From Rhizobium sp. Q54 (GTDB lineage: Bacteria > Pseudomonadota > Alphaproteobacteria > Reyranellales > Reyranellaceae): 64,000 bases of DNA. The first letter of the stretch is position 1. Every line of letters begins with the position of its first letter. Where the stretch lies: the NCBI GenBank assembly GCA_945903635.1, contig CAMDOT010000001.1:1-64000 (forward strand), given 5' to 3'. Shown here in pieces: positions 1-7,843 of the stretch. The position numbers and the translations under genes are program-made. The notes below the pieces were generated by a model that worked only from the letters and a program-made list of their open reading frames with translations, did not search any database and was not told the origin of the DNA.

Positions 1-197
1 GTCCTCCGGTGAATGTGGAAGCGGCCCCGCCACCCCCACCACCGGCGCCGCCTCCGGTAGCCGCCTTCGTGCCGCCGCCGGCGCCCGAGCCTGTCGTCAT
101 GCAGGCACCGGAACCGCCGGCAGCACCGATCATCCCGGTGATCCCGGTGGCGGACGTTCCGCCGGAGAAGCCCAAGCGTGGTTGGTGGCGACGCTGA
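1..197 (+). CDS. rne: C-terminal tail of a probable ribonuclease E (5' truncated)
   Basis: Only the last ~64 codons are in the window; the frame is open from base 3 and ends with TGA at 195-197. The tail is almost pure proline/alanine/valine, is disordered-looking, and ends in a basic-aromatic cap (KPKRGWWRR). Alphaproteobacterial RNase E/G proteins commonly end in this way after a long low-complexity scaffold region. RNase E is the membrane-associated endonuclease that starts mRNA decay and rRNA processing. The catalytic half is outside the window, so the name rests on the tail alone; another proline-rich envelope protein is possible. A strong intrinsic terminator follows 27 bases downstream. 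Confidence 0.45.
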   Translation, partial: PPVNVEAAPPPPPPAPPPVAAFVPPPAPEPVVMQAPEPPAAPIIPVIPVADVPPEKPKRGWWRR

Positions 198-223
198 CTG
201 AGGACTTCGCATCCTTGAAATAG

Positions 224-254
224 AAAGAGCGCCTCCGCGGAGGCGCTCTTTTTT
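224..254 (+). terminator. Intrinsic terminator of the rne-like gene
   Basis: A perfect inverted repeat centred between 237 and 238 (arms 224-237 and 238-251, core GAGCGCCTCC/GGAGGCGCTC) runs into a T-tract at 249-254. It lies just after the stop codon at 197. Confidence 0.9.
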
Positions 255-256
255 AT

Positions 257-361
257 CCGTCGTCCCCACCGAAGCGCGAAGCGCGTAGTGGAGGGACCTT
301 CTCTCCTCGATAAGCTGTCACCGCTGGAGAAAAGGCCCCTCGGCTACGCTCGGGGCGACGG
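257..361. repeat. REP-like palindromic intergenic element, copy 1
   Basis: The outer arms are CCGTCGTCCCC (257-267) and GGGGCGACGG (352-361). Inside lies a second imperfect inverted repeat around the GGACCTTCTCTCC motif near 294-306 and its partner near 325-338. The design (CCGTCGTC ends around an inner pair containing GGACCTYTT) matches the larger element at 6184-6349. It fills the gap between the rne-like gene and the convergent aminotransferase gene. Confidence 0.55.
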
Positions 362-369
362 TCGTGCGC

Positions 370-1554
370 TTAAGCCTTCACCTGCTCACCCAGCCAGTCG
401 ATCGCCGCCTGGGCGCCGCCCTTGCCATGCGGGACGCGGAGCGCGTTGAGGCTCATCTCGATCACGCTGAGCGTGCCCAGCACCATCGGTGCGTTGACGT
501 GGCCCATGTGCGCCACGCGGAAGGCCTTGCCGGAGAGATCGCCAATGCCGTGGCCCAGGATCACACCGCATTGCTTGTTGCAGTAGGCGCGCAGCGCCTC
601 GGGGTCGTGGCCGTTGGTCAGCACGCAGGTGACCGAATCGGAACGCTCCTCCGGTTCGATGATGTTGAAGCCGATCGCCTGGCCTTCCGACCACACGCCG
701 ACGGCGCGACGCACCGCCTCGGCCAGCAGCCGGTGCCGGCGATGCACGTTGTCGAGCCCCTCCTCGAACAGCATGTCGAGTGCCGCGCGCAGGCCGAACA
801 GCAGATGCTCGGGCGGCGTGCCGGCATATTTCTGGTAGTGCAGCGGGCCTTCGCGCTCGGTCCAGTCCCAGTAGGGCGTGCGCAACTCGGCCTTCTTGTG
901 CACTTCGCGCGCCCGGTCGCTGGCGGCGACGAAGCCCAGGCCCGGCGGCGTCATCATGCCCTTCTGCGAGCCCGACATTGCGACGTCGACGCCCCAGGCA
1001 TCCATCTCGAACGGCATGCAGCCGAGCGAGGCCACCGCGTCGACCATCAGCAGCGCGTCGTGCCTGGCCGCGCGCATCGCCTTGCCGATGGCTTCGATGT
1101 CGTTCACCACGCCTGAGGCAGTATCGATCTGCGCCACCAGCACGGCCTTGATCGCGCCCTCCTTGTCGGCTCTGAGGCGCGCCTCGACTTCGGCCGGCCG
1201 AACCGCCCGGCGCATGTCGCCCTTCAGCACCTCGACGTCGACACCCATGCGGCGGGCATTGTCGCCCCAGCCGATCGCGAAGCGGCCGCTCTCCAGCACG
1301 AGGATCTTGTCGCCCTTGCTGAGCACGTTGGTGAGCGTGGCCTCCCAGGCGCCGTGGCCGTTGGCGATGTAGATGTAGGCGTGGCCCTTGGTGTTGAACA
1401 CGCGGGCGACGTCGCGCAGCAGGCTGTCGGTCAGCGCCAGCAACGGGCCCGAATAGATGTCCACCGCTGGACGATGCATCGCCCGCAGCACTTCGTCGGG
1501 CACCGTCGTCGGCCCCGGAATCGCCAGAAACTCACGTCCCGCACGCACGCTCAT
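370..1554 (-). CDS. Class V aminotransferase (serine-glyoxylate / alanine-glyoxylate type)
   Basis: This PLP enzyme of 394 residues probably moves the amino group of serine or alanine to glyoxylate, as in photorespiratory or one-carbon metabolism. The N-terminus carries the family signature AIPGPTTVPDEVL, and the PLP Schiff-base lysine is Lys198 in SGSQKGMM. Length is normal for the family. I chose the ATG at 1554 because GGAGGG lies 9 bases upstream; an in-frame ATG at 1587 would add 11 unconserved residues. The gene is divergent from the binding-protein gene at 1631, leaving 76 bases for both promoters. Substrate choice (serine, alanine or phosphonate-type) cannot be settled from sequence. 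Confidence 0.85.
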   Translation of the reverse strand: MSVRAGREFLAIPGPTTVPDEVLRAMHRPAVDIYSGPLLALTDSLLRDVARVFNTKGHAYIYIANGHGAWEATLTNVLSKGDKILVLESGRFAIGWGDNARRMGVDVEVLKGDMRRAVRPAEVEARLRADKEGAIKAVLVAQIDTASGVVNDIEAIGKAMRAARHDALLMVDAVASLGCMPFEMDAWGVDVAMSGSQKGMMTPPGLGFVAASDRAREVHKKAELRTPYWDWTEREGPLHYQKYAGTPPEHLLFGLRAALDMLFEEGLDNVHRRHRLLAEAVRRAVGVWSEGQAIGFNIIEPEERSDSVTCVLTNGHDPEALRAYCNKQCGVILGHGIGDLSGKAFRVAHMGHVNAPMVLGTLSVIEMSLNALRVPHGKGGAQAAIDWLGEQVKA

Positions 1555-1630
1555 CTCGTACCGCCCTCCGAAATTGTTGGCGTGCACACTAGCATGTCAC
1601 CCGTGGGCGGAAACCGGCTACAATGCCGTG

Positions 1631-2593
1631 ATGCTCCATCGTCGCTCGATTCTCGCCGCTGCCGCCACGTTGCCCCTAGCCAATGTCGTGCGCGCCGACA
1701 GTTTCCCTAATGGCCCCTTCCGCATTCTCGTGCCGTTCGGCCCGGGCTCGGCCACCGACCAGAGTGCGCGCAACATCGCAGAAGGTCTGACTCGACTCTT
1801 CGGCGTGCCAGCCGTGGTCGAGAACAAGCCCGGCGCCAACGGCGCCATTGCCGCCGACATCGCGGCCAAGGCGAAGCCCGACGGCCAGACCATCTTCGTC
1901 TGTTCCAACACCGCGGCGGCGTCGAACGTCGCGCTGATGAAGTCCCTGCCCTACGATCCGCTAAAAGACTTCGATCCGATGACACTCATCGGCCGCGCGC
2001 CGGTATTCATGATCGTGAACCCGAAAGTCGAAGCCAATACGGCGCAGGAGTTCGTGGCGCTCTGCAAGCGCCAGCCCGGCAAGATCAACTTCGGCTCGGG
2101 CAGTGCCTCGACGCGCATTTCCGGCGAACTCCTGAAGGCCAAGGCCGGCATCGACATGGTGCACGTGCCCTACAAGAGCACGCCGCTCGCCCTCACCGAC
2201 ACCATGTCCGGCCACGTCCAGATGTGCTTCGCCGATCCGGTGACCAGCCTGCCCCAGGTCAAGGCCGGCACCGTGCGTTGCCTGGGCGTCGGCAGCCGCG
2301 GCCGCTACAAGCTCACGCCCGACATCCCGACCCTGATCGAACAGGGCATTCCCGATTTCGAGCTGATGACCTGGACGGGCGTGCTGATGCCCCGGGGCGT
2401 GCCGCAGGCCGCATTTACCAAGCTGCGTGACGCTATCGTGAAAGCGATCACCGAGCCCGGCTATGTCGAGCGCCAGGCCCAGGGCGGATCGGAGATTACC
2501 CCGACAACGCCTGATGAGATGCGGCAAATCCAGATTGCCGAGATCCAGCTCTATCGGGATATGATGAAGATCGCCGGCATCGAGCCGGAATAG
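1631..2593 (+). CDS. Tripartite tricarboxylate transporter substrate-binding protein (Bug family)
   Basis: A 320-residue periplasmic solute receptor. The start at 1631 gives a signal peptide with an arginine pair (MLHRRSILAAAATLPL) cleaved near ADS. The mature part opens with the Bug/TctC signature FRILVPFGPGSATD and has the usual VVENKPGANGAIA and VHVPYKS motifs. Such receptors bind carboxylates and either feed TctAB-type transporters or act alone; no membrane subunits lie nearby, so this is an orphan receptor, which is typical of organisms with expanded Bug families. The ligand is not predictable. It is followed by a ModE-type operator and an aldehyde dehydrogenase gene that probably has its own promoter. 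Confidence 0.85.
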   Translation: MLHRRSILAAAATLPLANVVRADSFPNGPFRILVPFGPGSATDQSARNIAEGLTRLFGVPAVVENKPGANGAIAADIAAKAKPDGQTIFVCSNTAAASNVALMKSLPYDPLKDFDPMTLIGRAPVFMIVNPKVEANTAQEFVALCKRQPGKINFGSGSASTRISGELLKAKAGIDMVHVPYKSTPLALTDTMSGHVQMCFADPVTSLPQVKAGTVRCLGVGSRGRYKLTPDIPTLIEQGIPDFELMTWTGVLMPRGVPQAAFTKLRDAIVKAITEPGYVERQAQGGSEITPTTPDEMRQIQIAEIQLYRDMMKIAGIEPE

Positions 2594-2628
2594 GCCTGCA
2601 AAAGAACCTTCGTTAAGTCCCATTTGAT

Positions 2629-2652
2629 CGATATATCTGATCGTATATAACG
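2629..2652. promoter_or_regulatory. ModE-type operator upstream of the aldehyde dehydrogenase gene
   Basis: A 24-base site starts CGATATATC and ends TATATAACG, the half-sites of the ModE consensus (CGnTATATA spaced by about six bases from its complement). Turned around, it is identical at 21 of 24 positions to the site before modA at 7169-7192. It lies 80 bases before the start at 2733, in AT-rich sequence suited to a promoter. The identification is by motif and by the presence of a ModE-like gene and modA a few kb away. Confidence 0.65.
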
Positions 2653-2732
2653 AAGGCCGCAGACGGGGCGGACGGGCAATCGCCACGCGCCATCGGAAAG
2701 TAACGCCCGTTTCAACACGAGGATTCCTAGTC

Positions 2733-4163
2733 ATGACGCACGAGAAGCAATTCTACATCGACGGCCAGTGGGTCGACCCGATCACCCCGCGCCTGCTCGA
2801 TGTGATCGATCCCTCGACCGAGGAGGCCTATACGCAGATCTCGATCGGCAGCGCCGCCGACGTCGACCGCGCCGTCGCCGCCGCCCAGAAGGCATTGGTG
2901 AGCTTCGGCCGCTCGACCCGCCAGGAGCGCATCGATCTCCTGCAGTCGATCCTCGCCGAGTACAACAAGCGCCGTAACGACGTGGGCGACGCCATCTCGC
3001 GCGAGATGGGCGCGCCGCTGCAGTTCGCCCGCGACATCCAGGCCGGCCGAGGCACGGCCCATCTCGAGCGCATGATCGAGGTGCTGAAGACCTATCCGTT
3101 CGAAACGGTCGAAGGCACGACGCTCATTGCACGCGAGCCGATCGGCGTCTGCGGCCTGATCACGCCGTGGAACTGGCCGGTCAACCAGATCGCCTGCAAG
3201 GTCGTCCCGGCCATTGCTGCGGGCTGCACCATGATCCTGAAGCCGTCCGAGGAGGCGCCGATCGACGCCATCATCTGGTCGGAGATCATGCACGCCGCCG
3301 GCACGCCTAGGGGCGTCTACAATATGATCCAGGGCACCGGCGCCGAGGTCGGCGAAGCCATGTCCTCGCACCCCGGCATCGACATGATGTCCTTCACCGG
3401 CTCGACCCGCGCCGGCATCCGCGTGGCCCAGGCCGCGGCCACCACGGTCAAGCGCGTCGCCCAGGAGCTGGGCGGCAAGTCGGCCAACATCCTGTTGCCC
3501 GACGTCGACTTCCAGACCGCCGTCACCAAGGGCATCAACTCGATGATGGTGAACAGCGGCCAGTCCTGCACCGCCCCCAGCCGCATGTTCGTGCCGCAGT
3601 CCAAGCACGACGAAGTGAAGGCCATCGCCAAGGCGGCGGCCGACAAATTCGTCGTCGGCAATCCGCAGGATCCGAAGACGCGCCTCGGCCCCGTCGTGAA
3701 CGAGGCCCAGTTCAACAAGATCCAGGGCCTGATCCAGAAGGGCATCGACGAAGGCGCCGAGCTGGTGACCGGCGGCGTCGGCCGCCCGGAGAACCTCAAC
3801 CGCGGCTACTACGTCCGTCCGACCGTGTTCGCCAACGTGCGCAACGACATGACCATCGCCCGCGAGGAGATCTTCGGGCCGGTGATCGTGATCCTGCCAT
3901 ACAAGGACGAGGCCGAGGTGATCCAGCAGGCCAACGACACGGTCTACGGGCTCGCCGCCTACGTGCAGTCGTCCAATCTCGACCACGCCCGCGAGGTCGC
4001 CTCGCAGATGCGGGCCGGCAACGTCCACATCAACTACCCCATGGGCGACACCGCCGCCCCGTTCGGCGGTTATAAGCAGTCCGGCAACGGCCGCGAGTAC
4101 GGCAAGTGGGGCATGGAAGAGTTCCTCGAGACCAAGGCCGTCATCGGCTACAAGGCCGCCTGA
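2733..4163 (+). CDS. NAD(P)+-dependent aldehyde dehydrogenase
   Basis: A 476-residue member of the ALDH superfamily, oxidising an aldehyde to the acid in the cytoplasm. All core features are present: PWNWP with Asn147, the cofactor lysine Lys170 in LKPSEE, the Rossmann motif FTGSTRAG (221-228), the general base Glu245 in ELGGKS and the catalytic Cys279 in NSGQSC. Length is normal. The aldehyde substrate cannot be deduced. The gene stands alone, 80 bases after a ModE-type operator, which suggests expression tied to molybdate supply. A backup for a molybdenum aldehyde oxidoreductase is one reading, but that is inference. Confidence 0.9.
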   Translation: MTHEKQFYIDGQWVDPITPRLLDVIDPSTEEAYTQISIGSAADVDRAVAAAQKALVSFGRSTRQERIDLLQSILAEYNKRRNDVGDAISREMGAPLQFARDIQAGRGTAHLERMIEVLKTYPFETVEGTTLIAREPIGVCGLITPWNWPVNQIACKVVPAIAAGCTMILKPSEEAPIDAIIWSEIMHAAGTPRGVYNMIQGTGAEVGEAMSSHPGIDMMSFTGSTRAGIRVAQAAATTVKRVAQELGGKSANILLPDVDFQTAVTKGINSMMVNSGQSCTAPSRMFVPQSKHDEVKAIAKAAADKFVVGNPQDPKTRLGPVVNEAQFNKIQGLIQKGIDEGAELVTGGVGRPENLNRGYYVRPTVFANVRNDMTIAREEIFGPVIVILPYKDEAEVIQQANDTVYGLAAYVQSSNLDHAREVASQMRAGNVHINYPMGDTAAPFGGYKQSGNGREYGKWGMEEFLETKAVIGYKAA

Positions 4164-4170
4164 CGAATCG

Positions 4171-4208
4171 TGGAGGCGCTCGCTGGCATCGCCAGTCGAG
4201 CACCTCCA
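4171..4208. repeat. Hairpin after the aldehyde dehydrogenase gene; direct repeat also at 4339-4366
   Basis: The 38 bases fold on themselves: TGGAGG-GCTCG-CTGGC pairs with GCCAG-CGAGC-CCTCCA around a three-base loop. The stem starts 8 bases after the stop codon and has no proper T-tract. Bases 4182-4209 recur as a direct repeat at 4339-4366 with 26 of 28 positions identical, only ten bases before the next gene. The two copies bracket the intergenic region. Confidence 0.6.
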
Positions 4209-4215
4209 TTCCTTT

Positions 4216-4292
4216 CATGCTCTTCCGGACCGCGCGCGTCCTCGCGCGCTCATGAAAGAGCGAGCCAGAGGCTCGCGGTCCGGAAGAGCATG
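4216..4292. repeat. Intergenic inverted repeat (19-base arms)
   Basis: The arms 4216-4234 (CATGCTCTTCCGGACCGCG) and 4274-4292 are perfect complements, 39 bases apart. The spacer itself contains smaller complementary GC runs and a second TTTCATG/CATGAAA pair. It sits inside the direct repeats of 4182-4209 and 4339-4366. Confidence 0.7.
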
Positions 4293-4375
4293 ATCCTGAT
4301 ATTGCCCCGCAGGAGCGCGAAGGCGTCGCACCTGCTTTGCTGGCATCGCCGGTCGAGCGCCTCCATACTCACCGC

Positions 4376-5758
4376 ATGATGAGTCCAGCGGCCGCGTTCC
4401 CTGCCGACATTGCGATCGTCGGCGGTGGCGCCAGCGGTGTGCTGCTCGCCGCCCTACTCATCCGCAAGAGCGCCCTTCGCGTCGTCCTGATCGAGCGCGG
4501 CTCCACGCCAGCGTTGGGCGTCGCCTATTCGACGCAATGCCGGGGCCACCTCCTGAACGTGCGCGCCAGCGACATGAGTGCGCTGGACGATGAACCCGAT
4601 CATTTCGCGCAATGGGTCGCCCGCGACGGCAGCGGCCTCGGACACAACGACTTCGTGCCCCGTGCCGACTACGGCCGCTATCTAAAAGATCTCCTGGCCG
4701 ACTCAGTGCAGCGATCGGAGGGACGCCTCCGGATCGTCACGGGCGAAGTGACCGCAATCCGTGAGCAGGCCGCGGGAGTCGAGATCGACATCGATGGGCA
4801 TGGGGACGGGCACGGGCCGTTCCTTACCCGAAAGGCCGTGCTGGCGACCGGCCATCGACCGCCGTCCGTCGATTCGGGCGCCTACCGCGGCAATCCCTGG
4901 CGCGAGGATGCCATCGAAGACCTGGCCCCCGATGCCTCGATCCTGCTGATCGGCACCAGCCTCACCATGATCGACGTTCTGGTCTCGCTGATGGAGCGCG
5001 GCCACACCGGCCCGATCACGGCCCTCTCGCGGCGTGGCCTGGTGCCGCGGTTCCATCCCCCGGCGCCGATCCCCTCGCCCGACGTCGACACGCGGGAATT
5101 CTTTGCCGGCAGCCTGTCGCAACGCGCCGCCCGCTTCCGCTCGACGGTGCGGAACGGCGTGGGCTGGGCCGGCCTCATGCAAGTCCTGCGACCGCACAAC
5201 AACGAGCTCTGGCATGGCCTCGACCTGGACCAGCGGCGGCGCTTCCTGCGCCACCTGCGGCCGTGGTGGGACATCCATCGCCATCGCGTCGCGCCCCACA
5301 TCGGTGAGATCATCGAGGATGCCAAGGCACGCGGCCAACTCTCGATCGTCGCCGCGAAAATCGAGATCGGCCACGCCACCGACCGAACGGTCGACGTCAC
5401 GATCGTCCGGCGCGGCTCGACCGTCCGGGAGCAGCGCCACTTCGACCGCGTCATCGACTGCCGCGGTCCGCGCAACGAGGTCGACGAGCGTTTGCCGCTG
5501 CATGCTCAGATGACCAAGGACGGCCTGCTGCGCGCCGATCCGCTCGGCCAGGGTCTCGATGTCGCCGAAAACGAAGCGCTGATCGGGCGGAATGGCAGAG
5601 CCTCGCGCAATATCTATGTGCTCGGGCCGCCGACCCGCGGGCGCTACACGGAGATCGTGGCCATCCCCGATATCCGCCTCCAGGCCGCGGAAGTGGCCGA
5701 ACATCTGATCGAGCAACTGCGGCAACCATCTGGTCTTGCCGTCGGCCCCGCCGCATAA
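4376..5758 (+). CDS. FAD/NAD(P)-binding protein (YdhS-like)
   Basis: About 460 residues. The N-terminal dinucleotide-binding motif is IAIVGGGASGVLLAALL, and family motifs include the GVAYST segment, HLLNVRASDM and the second nucleotide-binding part ILLIGTSLTMIDVLVSL near the middle. This is the COG4529 group of uncharacterised FAD/NAD(P)-binding proteins with a hydroxyacylglutathione-hydrolase-like name in some databases. The reaction is unknown. Two ATGs in tandem (4376, 4379) can serve as start; neither has a good ribosome site. It ends 7 bases before the ModE-like gene, so the two are probably co-transcribed, linking this oxidoreductase to molybdenum regulation by position only. Confidence 0.75.
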   Translation: MMSPAAAFPADIAIVGGGASGVLLAALLIRKSALRVVLIERGSTPALGVAYSTQCRGHLLNVRASDMSALDDEPDHFAQWVARDGSGLGHNDFVPRADYGRYLKDLLADSVQRSEGRLRIVTGEVTAIREQAAGVEIDIDGHGDGHGPFLTRKAVLATGHRPPSVDSGAYRGNPWREDAIEDLAPDASILLIGTSLTMIDVLVSLMERGHTGPITALSRRGLVPRFHPPAPIPSPDVDTREFFAGSLSQRAARFRSTVRNGVGWAGLMQVLRPHNNELWHGLDLDQRRRFLRHLRPWWDIHRHRVAPHIGEIIEDAKARGQLSIVAAKIEIGHATDRTVDVTIVRRGSTVREQRHFDRVIDCRGPRNEVDERLPLHAQMTKDGLLRADPLGQGLDVAENEALIGRNGRASRNIYVLGPPTRGRYTEIVAIPDIRLQAAEVAEHLIEQLRQPSGLAVGPAA

Positions 5759-5765
5759 TCGAAGC

Positions 5766-6176
5766 ATGGGACGCGGACCTGCCAAGTCATCGGCCAAATT
5801 GTCGGCTAAGCCAGCCGACAAGACCTCGCTGCACCTCCGCCTCGACTTCGGTGGCGAGCGTTCGCTGGGACCGGGCAAGATTCGCCTGCTCGAACTGATC
5901 GACGAAACAGGCTCGATCTCCGCGGCTGGCCGCGCGCTCAAGATGTCCTACCGCCAGGCATGGCTGCTGGTCGACGAACTCAATCACATGTTCAAGGAGC
6001 CAGTCGTCAGCGCCCAGACCGGCGGCGGCGGCGGTGGCGGCACCGTGGTGACGGAAACCGGCAAGGCCGTCGTGCGGCTCTATCGCGACATGGAGCGGCG
6101 GACCTTCAAGGCTTCCAGCCCGGACGTCCGGGCGCTGTCGCGGTTGATCGCGCCGGTGGCGCGGAAGGTGCTCTAA
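5766..6176 (+). CDS. ModE-type HTH regulator lacking the molybdate-binding domain
   Basis: A 136-residue protein with a basic, lysine/serine-rich lead of ~25 residues, then the LysR-like winged helix of ModE: GPGKIRLLELIDETGSISAAGRALKMSYRQAWLLVDELN (quoted in parts: GPGKIRLLELIDETGS, ISAAGRALKMSYRQAW). A GGGGGGG run occupies the wing before the last helix. Full ModE is ~260 residues with two Mop domains; here the protein stops after the DNA-binding part, so it cannot sense molybdate in the usual way. Such stand-alone HTH forms are known in alphaproteobacteria. It starts 7 bases after the FAD protein gene and is convergent with modA. The two ModE-type sites in this window are its likely targets. 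Confidence 0.8.
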   Translation: MGRGPAKSSAKLSAKPADKTSLHLRLDFGGERSLGPGKIRLLELIDETGSISAAGRALKMSYRQAWLLVDELNHMFKEPVVSAQTGGGGGGGTVVTETGKAVVRLYRDMERRTFKASSPDVRALSRLIAPVARKVL

Positions 6177-6183
6177 CTTTCAG

Positions 6184-6349
6184 CCCCCGTCGTCCTGAGC
6201 GGAGCCGCCCGAATCGGCGCTGTTTACAGCGCCTGCGGCGGCGCAGTCGAAGGACCTCTTTTCGCCGGCCAACCGAAAGGAAAAGAGGTCCTTCGACTAC
6301 GCTTCGCTCCGCTACAGGGCGGGGACTACCCCGCCCGAGACGACGGGGG
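6184..6349. repeat. REP-like nested palindrome between modE-like gene and modA, copy 2
   Basis: Three perfect inverted repeats are nested or adjacent: outer arms CCCCCGTCGTC (6184-6194) with 6339-6349; an 18-base pair GTCGAAGGACCTCTTTTC (6246-6263) with 6280-6297 around a 16-base loop; and GGGCGGGG (6317-6324) with 6329-6336. The element fills the space between two convergent genes, so it probably also stops transcription from both sides. It shares its end sequence and inner motif with 257-361. Confidence 0.75.
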
Positions 6350-6367
6350 AATGCTGTAGCGATAGAC

Positions 6368-7144
6368 TTACTTCAACACCGCAAAACCCTGCTTCTCGAA
6401 GAACGGCCGCGCTGCGGGCGACTTCAGGTAGGCCACGAACGCCTCGGCGTTGGGATTGGTCGAACTGGCGAGCAGCGCCATCGGATAGATGATCGGCGGA
6501 TGGCTGCTTGCCGGGAACACGCCCACGATCTTCACGTTGGGGTCGGCCGCGGCGTCAGTGCGATAGACGATGCCCAGGGGCGCCTCGCCACGCGACACCA
6601 AGGTCATCGCCATGCGGACGTTCTCGGCCTGGGCGACGCGATCAGCGACCGACGACCAGACGCCCAGCGATTCGAGCGAGGCCTTGCCGTACTTGCCGGC
6701 CGGCACCGCATCGATGTTGGCCATCGCCAGGCGGCCGTCGCCCAGGGCGGCGCGCAGCGGGAAGCCCTTGTCGATCTTGAGATCGATCTTCGAGTCCTTG
6801 GCCGCGATCAGCACGATCTCGTTGCCGAGAAAATCGGAGCGGCTCGCCGGCTTGATCAGCTTGCGCTCGGCCAGATAGTCGACCCAGGGCACATCGGCCG
6901 AGATGAACAGGTCGGCGGGAATCCCCGCCTCGACCTGCTTGGCCAGCGCCGAACTTGCGGCATACGAAATCCTGGTGGCTTTGCCGGTCTGTTTCGTCCA
7001 GCCGGCCGAGGCGTCGTCGAGCGCGTTCTTCAGGCTCGCCGCTGCCAGGATCACGACATCCCTGGACTGGGCCCAGCAGGGTGTTCCCGACATCGACAGG
7101 ATGGCGGCTGTCATGGCGAACAAGGCACGACGGCAAAACGGCAT
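6368..7144 (-). CDS. modA: Molybdate ABC transporter substrate-binding protein
   Basis: A 258-residue periplasmic receptor for molybdate/tungstate. The signal peptide ends near CWAQS; the mature part starts VVILAAASLKNALD, the ModA signature, followed by SALAKQVEAGIPADLFISAD and the family motif RMAMTLVSRGEAPLGIVY. Length is typical. No modB or modC is adjacent, so the permease and ATPase must be elsewhere. A ModE-type operator lies 25 bases upstream of the start, which fits repression when molybdate is plentiful. Confidence 0.92.
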   Translation of the reverse strand: MPFCRRALFAMTAAILSMSGTPCWAQSRDVVILAAASLKNALDDASAGWTKQTGKATRISYAASSALAKQVEAGIPADLFISADVPWVDYLAERKLIKPASRSDFLGNEIVLIAAKDSKIDLKIDKGFPLRAALGDGRLAMANIDAVPAGKYGKASLESLGVWSSVADRVAQAENVRMAMTLVSRGEAPLGIVYRTDAAADPNVKIVGVFPASSHPPIIYPMALLASSTNPNAEAFVAYLKSPAARPFFEKQGFAVLK

Positions 7145-7168
7145 TTCCAGATCTCTCCTGCAGCTCTT

Positions 7169-7192
7169 CGTTATATCTAATCAGATATATCG
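7169..7192. promoter_or_regulatory. ModE-type operator upstream of modA
   Basis: A 24-base palindromic site beginning CGTTATATC and ending GATATATCG, in the ModE consensus arrangement, 25 bases before the modA start on the minus strand. It is close enough to block the promoter. It is a near copy of the site at 2629-2652. Confidence 0.75.
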
Positions 7193-7286
7193 ACTTCCTG
7201 GCAATCGCAATCGGCTCTAGCGGGCATGGCTCCCCCACAGGTCAGTCGGTATAGTCGTGGCTGGCCGAAGAAACCGGAGCCGACCC

Positions 7287-7838
7287 ATGAAGAAGAGTCT
7301 CGCTGTTGTCATCGTTCTTGCGGCCTTCGCGGGCGGCGCATCGGCACAGATGCACGCTCCCTACGCCGGGATGCAGTCGCGCCCGGTCAAGGCCCTGTCA
7401 GATCAGCAGATCGCCGACCTCAAGGCCGGACGCGGCATGGGACTGGCGCTGGCGGCGGAACTGAATGGATATCCCGGTCCCATGCACCTTCTGGAACTGG
7501 CCGACCAGTTGGCGCTGACGGCCGATCAGCGTGCCGCCGTGAAGGCAATGTTCGAGGCGATGAAGGCGGAAGCGATTGCCCTGGGCGAGAAACTTATCGA
7601 GCAGGAAAGTACCCTGGATCGACTGTTCGCAAGCCGCACCGTCACGCCCGAGACCCTGCAGACCGCGACGGCAGCCATCGGCGAGACACAGGCCCGGCTC
7701 CGCGACACTCACCTGAAGTATCACCTCTCGACCGCTTCAGTCCTTCAGCCGCAGCAGTTGCACCGGTACGCCGAGCTGCGGGGCTACGCGGGAGCAGGCT
7801 CGGCTCCCGGTCATACGCACAAGCCCGGTTCCAACTGA
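7287..7838 (+). CDS. Spy/CpxP-like periplasmic protein
   Basis: A 183-residue secreted protein. The start at 7287 gives a clean signal peptide (MKKSLAVVIVLAAFAGGASA). The mature protein is mostly helical and has an LTxxQ-type repeat (LALTADQRAAVKAMFE near 75-90), the hallmark of the Spy/CpxP/ZraP group of periplasmic chaperones and metal-stress sensors. A short histidine-containing tail (GHTHKPGSN) could bind metal. It precedes a TSUP-family exporter gene by 5 bases and is almost certainly co-transcribed with it, hinting at a joint role in export or stress in the envelope. The exact function is not known. Confidence 0.7.
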   Translation: MKKSLAVVIVLAAFAGGASAQMHAPYAGMQSRPVKALSDQQIADLKAGRGMGLALAAELNGYPGPMHLLELADQLALTADQRAAVKAMFEAMKAEAIALGEKLIEQESTLDRLFASRTVTPETLQTATAAIGETQARLRDTHLKYHLSTASVLQPQQLHRYAELRGYAGAGSAPGHTHKPGSN

Positions 7839-7843
7839 ACTCA

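Noticed and set aside
2727-4028. Long open frame on the minus strand opposite the aldehyde dehydrogenase gene
   Set aside because: It is a GC-rich shadow with Asp/His/Arg/Leu-heavy composition and no family motifs; the plus-strand gene has every ALDH catalytic residue.
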